Below are positions 20,027 through 29,132 of a stretch of DNA of 49,750 bases, piece after piece. Positions within the stretch are counted from its first letter, which is position 1. Each line of letters starts with the position of its first letter. The position numbers and the translations under genes are program-made. Source of the stretch: Caryophanales bacterium (GTDB taxonomy: Bacteria > Bacillota_I > Bacilli_A > RF39 > UBA660); NCBI GenBank assembly GCA_016288635.1, contig JAEEKZ010000046.1, forward strand, positions 1-49,750, read 5' to 3'. The notes under the pieces are model-generated. The model saw only the letters and a list, made by a program, of their open reading frames with translations. It did not search any database and was not told the DNA's origin.

Positions 20027-20055
20027 AGTATATCATGGCAAGGGTAATAAGTAAA
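20027..20055 (-). promoter_or_regulatory. Predicted promoter of the giant solenoid gene
   Basis: Minus strand TTTACT - 17 nt - TATACT with upstream TG; short 5'UTR to ATG at 20006. Confidence 0.5.
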
Positions 20056-20102
20056 CGAAATAAGTCCAAGAAAATCAAGAAAATTTAGTGTTTTTTGCCA
20101 TA

Positions 20103-20125
20103 AAAAAAATCTCGTTTTCACGAGA
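20103..20125 (-). terminator. Rho-independent terminator after the 356-aa gene
   Basis: TCTCGT-tttc-ACGAGA, T-run downstream on minus strand. Confidence 0.75.
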
Positions 20126-20131
20126 CTTTTA

Positions 20132-21202
20132 TTAAGCATTTTGAGTTAATGCAATCTTATATGTTAAGTTAGCTCCAGATGCATCGTTTTCACAGTCAAC
20201 ATCTTGTCCTTCAACCCACATATATACACGGACTTTTGTAATTCCTGCAGGGAATGTAGCAGCTGTAGTATACCAAGCATAATTTGTTTGACCAGTTGCA
20301 GCTGTAACAAATGCTGTTGTAAATGGTACAGTTGTAACAGTTTGGAAATAACTTGAGTTATCCACAACGTTTGTTTGTGCAAGTGGAATTGCAGTAGTAA
20401 TTGCTGCTTTTACTCCATCATAAGACACAATTGGTTGGTTAGAACCCTCTGCAATTGCATTATAGTTTGTATAATGACTGTAATATAAATTTGATTGTGT
20501 AACACCAGATGCTGTATGTGAATCAACATTTGGCTCAAAAATAGTAACAGTTGATGAAGTAGCTCCATCCATTGTTAAAACTTCTGCTGTATTAGCATTA
20601 GCATTTTTTGTACCTTCAACTACAAATGCAATTCTTGTTGCATTTTCAAGTCCCTTAGAATTGTAACCTTCAGTGAATGTTGCGCCTGTTCCAGGTTCTA
20701 TATATAAAGCTGCTGCTGCATCAGTCTTAATAAATAAGTCAAATGCAATGAAGTTTCCTGTAGTACCTTTTTCTTCAAGATCCTTCTCAGCTGTTAACGC
20801 AAATACACCTAATTGGTTTGCTGCAACTACACCATGATACATTGATAAATTACCCTTTTTAGTTTTAGCTGTAGCATCAGTTGAAGCATCAACTAAACCA
20901 GCTGTTGAAACTGGTGATAATGATGTTGGTATTTGGTTAGTATCAGTAACGGCATTACCACTAACTGTTGCAGACCATCCGGCTGTAATATCAGCGTTAG
21001 ATATTATTGTTTTCCAGTTAACGGCATCAGTTGAGATTTGGATACCTCCTGTTGCTTGAACGTTAACGTCAATGTTTGATACTTGGACTGATTTGTTAGC
21101 TGTGAACCATGCATAGGTTGCAGTAGATAACATAACAATCGTTAAAAATAATAATAGGATTAAAGCGCCTAGCTTACTTTTCTTTTGTTTCTTTTTTGTC
21201 AT
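20132..21202 (-). CDS. SipW-type signal peptide-containing surface protein (TasA/camelysin-like candidate)
   Basis: MTKKKQKKSKLGALILLLFLTIVMLSTATYAWFTANKSVQVSNIDVNVQATGGIQIS; C-terminal VYMWVEGQDVDCENDASGANLTYKIAL. Confidence 0.75.
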   Translation of the reverse strand: MTKKKQKKSKLGALILLLFLTIVMLSTATYAWFTANKSVQVSNIDVNVQATGGIQISTDAVNWKTIISNADITAGWSATVSGNAVTDTNQIPTSLSPVSTAGLVDASTDATAKTKKGNLSMYHGVVAANQLGVFALTAEKDLEEKGTTGNFIAFDLFIKTDAAAALYIEPGTGATFTEGYNSKGLENATRIAFVVEGTKNANANTAEVLTMDGATSSTVTIFEPNVDSHTASGVTQSNLYYSHYTNYNAIAEGSNQPIVSYDGVKAAITTAIPLAQTNVVDNSSYFQTVTTVPFTTAFVTAATGQTNYAWYTTAATFPAGITKVRVYMWVEGQDVDCENDASGANLTYKIALTQNA

Positions 21203-21206
21203 TTTT

Positions 21207-21920
21207 TCACTCCTCTTTTATTTTCATATGTTCTTCGGTTATATTCATATGTAAACTTATTTCTCCACCAATCAAGGCATCGATGCATTCTGGATCATCG
21301 CCTTCAATCCAAATCACTATCGTAAAATGATCTGTATCACCAGGCTTAAGCCCTTCTCTTTGTTCTAGTATTATTGAACCCTCTTTGTTCTCTCTAAATT
21401 TAATTGTGTCCGGTTCTGGTTCTCTATCGATACTATTACCTTTAGCATAAACCGTTCTTTCACCGTTTCGAATAATCATTATTCTAACTGCTTCATCTAC
21501 ATTTTTAACAACATCTTCTTGGAACATTTCATACCAATAATCAATTGTTTGACTACCTTGATTCTCAATATAGAAGGTATAAGCAATATAATTTTGCCCA
21601 TTATGACTTCCTTCTGATTCGGTATCAATATTTTCTGGTAACCACTTAATTGAAATGTTGTCCATGAATTGTAGATTATTAACTTTAAGAATTCTCTTAC
21701 CAACTCTATCATATTGTGATTCATACATTGCTAAACCACTTTCTAACATATCGTTGGATGCCAAAGTTACTACAAAGCTTCCCTCATGGTACACTACTTT
21801 TAGTACAAGATAAACTATGAGTAATAAAACGAGTAAAATTAGCAATCCAAGTCTTAATAGTCTGCCAAATTTTCGCCAGTTTTTGATACGATCGGCAGTA
21901 ACGACAACTTCTTTTGCCAT
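21207..21920 (-). CDS. Membrane-anchored protein, likely partner of the 356-aa protein
   Basis: Preferred start MAKEVVVTADRIKNW at 21920 (SD GGAAGGAGTAAT-ATG); ORF track extends to 21968. TM LLRLGLLILLVLLLIVYLVLKVV; C-terminal IVIWIEGDDPECIDALIGGEISLHMNI. Confidence 0.75.
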   Translation of the reverse strand: MAKEVVVTADRIKNWRKFGRLLRLGLLILLVLLLIVYLVLKVVYHEGSFVVTLASNDMLESGLAMYESQYDRVGKRILKVNNLQFMDNISIKWLPENIDTESEGSHNGQNYIAYTFYIENQGSQTIDYWYEMFQEDVVKNVDEAVRIMIIRNGERTVYAKGNSIDREPEPDTIKFRENKEGSIILEQREGLKPGDTDHFTIVIWIEGDDPECIDALIGGEISLHMNITEEHMKIKEE

Positions 21921-22040
21921 ATTACTCCTTCCTATTATTAAATAGTTATATTGTATACATATGAACACTACTTCTATTCATACAATATCATTATATAAAA
22001 TTATGCTTTTTTTTTCAATAATAAATTCCAAAATTTGTCA

Positions 22041-22064
22041 CAAAAAAACTGACAAAATGTCAGT
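22041..22064 (-). terminator. Rho-independent terminator of ylxM
   Basis: ACTGACA-aaa-TGTCAGT with T-run on minus strand. Confidence 0.7.
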
Positions 22065-22366
22065 TATAATAATTTTGATATTTTTTCAACTTGTTTTTTT
22101 ATAGCCTCAATATTACCTTCGTTTAAGCATTTATCGGCAATTTCTTTAATTTCTAACTTGTGAATTTTACTTTCGTAATCAATTAATTTTTGCTCGCATT
22201 CTTTAATTGTCTTACCAACAAAGCTTTTTGAGGTGCCACGATTATCTGCAATTTCTTGTAAACTTAAATTCTCGCCATAGTAATCCTCAAATATTTCTCT
22301 TTGAGTCTCTGTAAGCAATGATGAATACAAACTAAATAAATTATTAAATTTTATAAAATCTTCCAT
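22064..22366 (-). CDS. ylxM: UPF0122 / YlxM-like DNA-binding protein
   Basis: LYSSLLTETQREIFEDYYGENLSLQEIADNRGTSKSFVGKTIKECEQKL; directly downstream of ftsY. Confidence 0.92.
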   Translation of the reverse strand: MEDFIKFNNLFSLYSSLLTETQREIFEDYYGENLSLQEIADNRGTSKSFVGKTIKECEQKLIDYESKIHKLEIKEIADKCLNEGNIEAIKKQVEKISKLL

Positions 22367-23353
22367 TTATACCATATCCTTAAATAATCCATAGATGTAA
22401 TCTTCAATATCAAACGTTTTTAGATCGGTCATCTTTTCGCCTAGCCCAACAAACTTAACTGGTATATGTACTAGCTCTTTAATAGCAAGAACTATTCCAC
22501 CCTTAGCAGTTCCATCTAATTTAGTTAAAACAATTCCTGTAATATTTGTGATTTTCTTAAACTCTTCAGCTTGAAGAATTCCGTTTTGTCCTGTAGAGGC
22601 ATCAATAACTAATAAAGTTTCATGTGGTGCTTCCGGAATAAATCTTTGAATTATTCTATTAATCTTATCTAACTCATTCATTAAATTTACCTTATTTTGT
22701 AAACGACCAGCTGTATCAATTAATACTATATCGGCATTTTGTGCAGTAGCTTCTTTTAAACCATCAAATACTACCCCAGCAGGATCCATATTTTCTTTAC
22801 CATAAAATAATGAATCAGTTCTCTCAGCCCATATCTTAAGTTGTTCTACAGCACCAGCTCTAAATGTATCTCCAGCAATCATCATTACTTTTTTGCCTTC
22901 ATTTTTATATTTATAAGCTAGCTTAGCTATAGTAGTAGTCTTACCAACACCATTTACTCCAACCATTAAAATAACTGTTGGTCCTTCTTTTGCCATATTA
23001 ATCTTATCTGTTAAATCATCTTCATCTACATAAATAATAAATAGTTCATCAACAATAACTTCATTTAAATAATTGGTATCAGTAATATTTTCTTGTTTAA
23101 CTCTTTTTCTTAATCTATCCATAAAAGTCATTACTGTATTAACACCAATATCAGCCTTTATTAATAGTTCTTCTAATTCATCATAATATTCATCTGTAAC
23201 CTTGGTATATTTTTTTCCCAAAAAAGATAATTCTGATACAAACTCATTACGTGTTTTTTCAAGCCCTTTATCATAAGCTTCCACATTTTCATCTTTTTTT
23301 ACTTCAACATTTTTCTTTGTAATTAAATCTTTTAATTTGCTAAATAGTCCCAT
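22367..23353 (-). CDS. ftsY: Signal recognition particle receptor FtsY
   Basis: GVNGVGKTTTIAKLA, DTFRAGAVEQL, LIDTAGR, LTKLDGTAKGG. Confidence 0.97.
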   Translation of the reverse strand: MGLFSKLKDLITKKNVEVKKDENVEAYDKGLEKTRNEFVSELSFLGKKYTKVTDEYYDELEELLIKADIGVNTVMTFMDRLRKRVKQENITDTNYLNEVIVDELFIIYVDEDDLTDKINMAKEGPTVILMVGVNGVGKTTTIAKLAYKYKNEGKKVMMIAGDTFRAGAVEQLKIWAERTDSLFYGKENMDPAGVVFDGLKEATAQNADIVLIDTAGRLQNKVNLMNELDKINRIIQRFIPEAPHETLLVIDASTGQNGILQAEEFKKITNITGIVLTKLDGTAKGGIVLAIKELVHIPVKFVGLGEKMTDLKTFDIEDYIYGLFKDMV

Positions 23354-23409
23354 GTTTCCTCCTAAATATCATTAATATTATAACATTTAACCATATTAAT
23401 ACAAACAAA

Positions 23410-23440
23410 AAAGAAAAAATTGTGCTTAATTGCACAATTT
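23410..23440 (-). terminator. Rho-independent terminator after the NTase gene
   Basis: AAATTGTGC-ttaatt-GCACAATTT followed by T-rich tract on minus strand. Confidence 0.7.
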
Positions 23441-24662
23441 ATCTTGCTCTATTTCCTTCTCTAATTATTTCTAATTGTTTCTTTAAAGCATATGCCATTT
23501 TTTGATATCCATTTTCTCTCATGTGACATATAACAAAATTACGTAAAGCGAATTGCCCTTTAGCCTTATTAACATGACCTAAACCACAGTCCATTACAGA
23601 ATATTCTTTTTCAAATTCAATAAATGGTTTTAATTCTCCGTTAGGCATAAATGCAGCATTAACAAAACTTTCTGCAGCTTCAATAAATGAACCTCCATAT
23701 TGTAATATCCAATTTTCTATACCTATTCCACCTAATCCAGATTGTTCTCGTCGAGATTGATGAGTTTTATATGCTTCTGCTGTTTTTAACACTTCTTTAG
23801 CGTATTGAATATTAGCAACAGCTTTTCTATATAACAATTCATCTTGCATACGCATAACAGTCAATCTTTCACGCATTGCTTCATCAGTAGAAAAATACTC
23901 CTGATTTGCACCAATGAATGAAATATCAACATCAGCTGGTTCTGGTATTCCCGGAATATTAAGCCCAAATATTCTTAATCTAAATGGTCTAACTAACATC
24001 TGACTAGGTTTTAAATGATATGCTTTAATAAATGCATCAATCATATGAGATACCTTTTTATCTCTATCAGCTTCATCTTTATATGAAAATTGTACAATAT
24101 AATCAAAATCCGAACCAGAACCCGGTATGTTTGTATTTCTTGAAGTGGATCCTGTATTTACAACTCTATAATTAGTTATTCTTTTAGACTTAAATAATGG
24201 AAGTGCTTTAGCATTTGTTCTTTCTATTACTTCCTTAATGCTATTGCTAGCCAACAAATCTTCTTGTCTATTTCTTTTTTCATTTTGATCATACACTTCT
24301 AAATATTTTTCCATTCCCGGAAAATCTAATTTTTCGGAGAATACATAAGGTCCTGTTGGATGTGTAATAAATCCTCGTACTCTTTTACTATATTCTAAAT
24401 ATTCTTCTTGCGTATAAAGAAGATTCTTATTTTGATCATATACAGGCATATATTTTCCTGACATTGCTATTATATGTTTAACATCTATCAAAAATACTGA
24501 AGTAGATATTTGGGGGACATTTGCATAAAAATTTTTCAATTTATCCATATTAATCATTAAAAATTTAGGATTATAAATAATAGCTCCTCTACTAGAAGGT
24601 TTAGGTTCCATCTTCCCCGTTAATATTTCATATAGATTAAATATACTTATTGGAATATTCAT
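23439..24662 (-). CDS. Pol-beta superfamily nucleotidyltransferase of class I CCA/OAS/CD-NTase-like type
   Basis: GSTSRNTNIPGSGSDFDYIV (GS...DxD), third acidic candidate ADVDISF, helical-domain motif GLGGIGIENWILQYGGSFIEA. Confidence 0.7.
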   Translation of the reverse strand: MNIPISIFNLYEILTGKMEPKPSSRGAIIYNPKFLMINMDKLKNFYANVPQISTSVFLIDVKHIIAMSGKYMPVYDQNKNLLYTQEEYLEYSKRVRGFITHPTGPYVFSEKLDFPGMEKYLEVYDQNEKRNRQEDLLASNSIKEVIERTNAKALPLFKSKRITNYRVVNTGSTSRNTNIPGSGSDFDYIVQFSYKDEADRDKKVSHMIDAFIKAYHLKPSQMLVRPFRLRIFGLNIPGIPEPADVDISFIGANQEYFSTDEAMRERLTVMRMQDELLYRKAVANIQYAKEVLKTAEAYKTHQSRREQSGLGGIGIENWILQYGGSFIEAAESFVNAAFMPNGELKPFIEFEKEYSVMDCGLGHVNKAKGQFALRNFVICHMRENGYQKMAYALKKQLEIIREGNRAR

Positions 24663-24664
24663 AA

Positions 24665-27600
24665 TTATCGACTTTCTCCTTCACTTTCGGGTTTTGCAAT
24701 AGAAACTTGCGATAAATATATCCCCTCATCTATTCTTTGAATTATTGTATCTAAATCAACACCATCAGTTAAGTCTTTTTTAATAAATAGTCTAATTTCA
24801 GGCATAACAGTATACGCTTTAAATATATATTTTCTTTGCTCTTTTTTTCTCAATGAATTTCTATATTGCATATCATCTTCAACACGATACCTCGAATCAA
24901 TTGAAGATAGCATTTTATTTGCCTCATTGAGAATCCAACCAGTGTTACTGCGATCAAGTTTAGCTTCATTCCAATTCATATGTTCATTAGATAAAACATA
25001 TATTAACTGCTTTAATGCATTACATTTTGCCGTACTATCTGGAGCTTCAGAAATAAAACCCCAAATAGAATTAATTGCTTCTATACATATTTCATCTGTA
25101 AAATAGTTATATACTTCACTTGTGCTTTCAATATTATACTTAATACATCCAATTCTATTATTCAAATATTTAAACAATAATTCTTGTACTTTTCCTTCAT
25201 TTGCAAATTTTTCAAAGTCAGTAATCATTTCTTTTTTCATACTTTCGATTATTGCCATATTTTTCTTTGCATATTGTAATCTATCAACAATTACAATTGG
25301 TATATTAAAATCTTCTGCAGCTTTAATCGTTTCCTGAAATCTTTTGTTTTGAGGATGAAAGAATCTTGGATCATTTGCATCATCCACGACATAAACAACA
25401 TAATCTGGCTGTCTTTTAACACCATTAGTTATTCTTTCTATAACAATTTCATTATGAGAATGTCTTGTTTTATTAATCAAATGTTTTGGAGAATAAAAAC
25501 CAAATGGATAAGCTCTAGATGTATCATATTTTGCTATTGCTCTATCTGAGTTTAAATCATAATTCCCCATACATAGCATTTCATTTTCTCTATATCCAGT
25601 AAAGCCATAAATCGGATGAAAACTTCTCGCTGGTGCAATCATCTCATTTGATATAAACGTTGTGCAAATGCCATGGTAAGTAGTTTTAGGCCTATTCCAA
25701 TCATTCTTCCAATTTATAGGTTCATGAAATTCTCTATATGCACCCAAAGAGTGTGTTTGCATATTAAAGTCTCCATGAGGCATATATACCGGTACAGAAA
25801 TATGCTGAAAATATTTGTTTTTAAAATCATCACTTATAATATCTTCTTCTTTTGGCTTATATAAACAATCATTATATAGTTTTGCATAATTTGTTCTAAT
25901 AATTGATTCTAATGAATCGTATTTATGTTTATTTGAAATACTAGATTTGCAACTGATAAACATAAATTTTAATTCTTCTTTTGAGGAAGCAAATACATTT
26001 TTTATTTCATTTAAAACTATTTTAATTTCTTTACTCAACTCTGAATCAGTTACAGCTTGCATATCATTACAATATCTATCGCAGATAAATCTTGCCTCTT
26101 CTAATGAAATGCCAAATTTTTTTCGAAAAACCGCTTCTCTTAAATCAAATATATTTAACTGAGGTAAAGAAGCTTCAATAATGCGGAATTTTTCTAAAAC
26201 CAATTCATCATATTCTTTTAACTCATCAAGCGTTTTAATATCATAATAATTGTTTGAATCATTTAATAAACAAATCAACTTTTCCAACAAATCATCATCG
26301 ATTGTATCAACGTTTATTTCTTTTATAATGTTTTCATACTTATGCAAATTTTTAATAACATTACTTATTAAATTAGATCTATCAATTTTAACTTTCTTAG
26401 AATTTATTTTTTTTAATATAACATTTAATACCTTTAATTCAACCTCATTTAAAGCAACTATTCTTTTTTGAATATCTGGATATATTATAAATCTTTGAAG
26501 TTCTTTTTCATCTATAACATCGTATTTATGCGATAAAATCATTGGATTAAGAGTTTGGAAAATCTCATCATTTACGATAAAAAATGATTTAAATTTCTTT
26601 TCAAATTCATCTCTAGTTAAACCAGTTCTTTCAAAATATGCTTTTTTAAGTTCATGGGCTTCTTCTATATTATATCTTCCCCAAAGAATTTCCGAAAATA
26701 CCTTCGACCCACAATGTTCAAAAATAAAATCATATTTTTTGTTTTTAAGTGCATATTCATATAAATGATAATATAGCATTTCATTTTCTCTAAATAAATT
26801 TGGATAATTTAAATCATTCATTATGCTTTCTATGATCTTATCTTCTATTCCAGAGGCTTTCTTTGGAGTAAGAAACCAATAATTAAATGATAATAATAAA
26901 TCATAATATTTATTATTAAAACAATAATTAAAGAAACTTTTATTCTTTCTTATATAAAAAGTAAACTTGTCTCTATGTTCCGTTAAATAATTTGCTAAAT
27001 CGGGATAATATTCGCTTCCAACAAATTTATTAAACACTTTTTCATTAGCACGAAGTAAATAACCAAATTTCTTATATTTTAAGAGATTTTTAAATACAGC
27101 AGGATCATTAGTATCATATACATCTAAGCCCAAATTTTCGATAGCTTGAAGAACCTTTTCTCCATATTTATTCATAATTAAATCATTGCCAATTAAAGAA
27201 TAGCTATAATTATCATTTAATTTAATGATTACATCAACAGCATCATGTTCAATAAGTTTAATTTTTTTTACATCATCTAAATAAATATTTAAATGAATTC
27301 TTTCACTTGATCGAACTGAAGCTATTATTTCATTAATATAACGATTAAAAACATTGTATTCTTGTATTAAAGATGAATCAAATTGAAATAATATTTTAAC
27401 AGATCGTTTCTTCATATAATATTTAAATAATGATTCATTATTTTTACAAATATTAGGGACTGATTCAGAAACATCTATTTCATGCACGAAGGTTTCGAAC
27501 TCTTCACTAGATAATTCCAAAGGATAATTGTAAAATTTAACAAGAATTTTATAATTTTTTTGTTCACGAAAATAATCGGCAAGTATTTTACAACCGCTTA

Positions 27601-28297
27601 CCCCTATATTTACTTTACCAGTTTTAAGTATTGTTTCAATAAATTCACTTTTATATTTATTAACAATATCATCTGTTAATAAACTTGCATCAAAAGACAT
27701 TACTAAGTTGTAATTTTTCCTTTTTAATAATTCTTCAAATAATTCTTTATTATGTCCTAAATTAGAAGGAATGCTATCATATTGCCCTTCTATAGCATCA
27801 GCACACATAGATACCCCTGTTTTTTTAATTAAATTTTTATTAAAGCTAAAAAATTCATCTGAAAAAGCTAATCCCACTTCACCACTTGCTAATAAATATT
27901 TATATAAAAGTTTTGAATCTCCCCAAAAAGCATGTGATATATGTCTAGGCTTTTTTAATCCTTCAATTATTTGACTACCATATTTTTTTAAAAATGTCTT
28001 AGTCATTACTTTAGAACCTATACATTTAAAAGCCGTTCTTAAATCATTCTTTCGAAAATAGTACGCCGCTAAAGCAGAATTCTCTATAGAAGTTTTTCTA
28101 AGATGCTGAGCTAATTGAGTCCCACGGCGTTCTAGTACTTTATCAGTAAAGGCCTGTTCGTTAAAAGAAGCCACTAAATCTATTCTACCTAAAGCTATAC
28201 AAGCATCTAACATTTCTGGATTATTTCTATAAATAATTGACAATGGTATACCATATGGTATTTTTTTAATTTTAGCAATCAACTTGTCATTTATCAT
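24665..28297 (-). CDS. 1210-aa uncharacterised helical-repeat protein with a distinct C-terminal domain
   Basis: Recurrent LF.Y.LK...Y.LL..F...LL units; C-terminal HGICTTFISNEMIAP...TRHSHNEIVIERI...QPDYVVYVVDD. Stop is 2 nt upstream of the NTase ATG. Confidence 0.8.
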   Translation of the reverse strand: MINDKLIAKIKKIPYGIPLSIIYRNNPEMLDACIALGRIDLVASFNEQAFTDKVLERRGTQLAQHLRKTSIENSALAAYYFRKNDLRTAFKCIGSKVMTKTFLKKYGSQIIEGLKKPRHISHAFWGDSKLLYKYLLASGEVGLAFSDEFFSFNKNLIKKTGVSMCADAIEGQYDSIPSNLGHNKELFEELLKRKNYNLVMSFDASLLTDDIVNKYKSEFIETILKTGKVNIGVSGCKILADYFREQKNYKILVKFYNYPLELSSEEFETFVHEIDVSESVPNICKNNESLFKYYMKKRSVKILFQFDSSLIQEYNVFNRYINEIIASVRSSERIHLNIYLDDVKKIKLIEHDAVDVIIKLNDNYSYSLIGNDLIMNKYGEKVLQAIENLGLDVYDTNDPAVFKNLLKYKKFGYLLRANEKVFNKFVGSEYYPDLANYLTEHRDKFTFYIRKNKSFFNYCFNNKYYDLLLSFNYWFLTPKKASGIEDKIIESIMNDLNYPNLFRENEMLYYHLYEYALKNKKYDFIFEHCGSKVFSEILWGRYNIEEAHELKKAYFERTGLTRDEFEKKFKSFFIVNDEIFQTLNPMILSHKYDVIDEKELQRFIIYPDIQKRIVALNEVELKVLNVILKKINSKKVKIDRSNLISNVIKNLHKYENIIKEINVDTIDDDLLEKLICLLNDSNNYYDIKTLDELKEYDELVLEKFRIIEASLPQLNIFDLREAVFRKKFGISLEEARFICDRYCNDMQAVTDSELSKEIKIVLNEIKNVFASSKEELKFMFISCKSSISNKHKYDSLESIIRTNYAKLYNDCLYKPKEEDIISDDFKNKYFQHISVPVYMPHGDFNMQTHSLGAYREFHEPINWKNDWNRPKTTYHGICTTFISNEMIAPARSFHPIYGFTGYRENEMLCMGNYDLNSDRAIAKYDTSRAYPFGFYSPKHLINKTRHSHNEIVIERITNGVKRQPDYVVYVVDDANDPRFFHPQNKRFQETIKAAEDFNIPIVIVDRLQYAKKNMAIIESMKKEMITDFEKFANEGKVQELLFKYLNNRIGCIKYNIESTSEVYNYFTDEICIEAINSIWGFISEAPDSTAKCNALKQLIYVLSNEHMNWNEAKLDRSNTGWILNEANKMLSSIDSRYRVEDDMQYRNSLRKKEQRKYIFKAYTVMPEIRLFIKKDLTDGVDLDTIIQRIDEGIYLSQVSIAKPESEGESR

Positions 28298-28387
28298 ACC
28301 AACACGTCCTTTACTTTAATACCTTTCTTATGTTAAAATTATAACATAGTAAGATATAAAATACTACAAGATAGTGAGGTAGATTAT

Positions 28388-29104
28388 ATGGGGATTGACG
28401 TTTTTCTTACAAGAATTTTAGTGTGCTTCATACTAAGTGTGCTTGTAGGTATTGAAAGACAATTAAGACACAAGATGGTCGGAGTTAGAACCAATGTATT
28501 AGTTGCTCTAGGAGCATTCATGTTTAACTGGATGGCTTTCTCTTGTGACATTCCAGATAGAACAAGGGTTGCTTCTCAGATAGTATCTGGTATAGGTTTC
28601 TTAGGTGCCGGTTTTATTATTAAAGATGGAAGCAGAATTAAAGGATTGAACACCGCAGCAACACTTTGGTGTGTAGCGGCAATTGGAGTTCTAACATCAA
28701 CCGGTATGATTGCAGAATCCTGTGTTGGCACATTAATGGTATTATTATCCAATATTATTTTAAGATTTATATCTCAATCAATATCTGAAAAAGTTAAAAA
28801 AGAACAACTTGAAATATGTACTGTTAAAATAACGTGTGAAAAAGAAAATGAATCTAATGTAAGAAACTCAGTAGTAAATTACTGCGAAGATTATTCACTT
28901 AGCCTAAGTTCTCTTGGTAAAAAAGAAACAGCATCAGGAAGTATTAAATTAGAAGTTCGCATCATTACAACAAGAGCAAATGTTGTTGAAGAAATGATAA
29001 AAAATATTGGTATACAAACAGGACTTTCTTCAATTGAATGGAAACACGAAAAGGTTACCGATGATTGTGATGATTTACCAATTGATTATGATGAGGACAT
29101 TTAA
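28388..29104 (+). CDS. MgtC/SapB family membrane protein
   Basis: GIERQLRHKMVGVRTNVLVALGAFMF, ASQIVSGIGFLGAGFIIKDG..IKGLNTAATLWCVAAIG. Confidence 0.95.
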   Translation: MGIDVFLTRILVCFILSVLVGIERQLRHKMVGVRTNVLVALGAFMFNWMAFSCDIPDRTRVASQIVSGIGFLGAGFIIKDGSRIKGLNTAATLWCVAAIGVLTSTGMIAESCVGTLMVLLSNIILRFISQSISEKVKKEQLEICTVKITCEKENESNVRNSVVNYCEDYSLSLSSLGKKETASGSIKLEVRIITTRANVVEEMIKNIGIQTGLSSIEWKHEKVTDDCDDLPIDYDEDI

Positions 29105-29132
29105 AAAGCATAAGATTTAACTTATGCTTTTT
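29103..29132. terminator. Bidirectional terminator between mgtC-like and 1195-aa genes
   Basis: AAAAAGCATAAG-atttaa-CTTATGCTTTTT, 12-bp stem, T/A runs on both sides. Confidence 0.8.

Noticed and set aside
20164-20382. 72-aa minus-strand ORF
   Set aside because: Alternate frame within the 356-aa protein gene.
25122-27974. Several plus-strand ORFs of 63-73 aa opposite the 1210-aa gene
   Set aside because: Antisense to a well-supported long ORF, hydrophobic AT-rich shadow composition.
28388-29104. MgtC-like gene as part of an NTase defence cassette
   Set aside because: MgtC/SapB proteins are common stand-alone membrane proteins and this one is on the opposite strand; only adjacency supports linkage.
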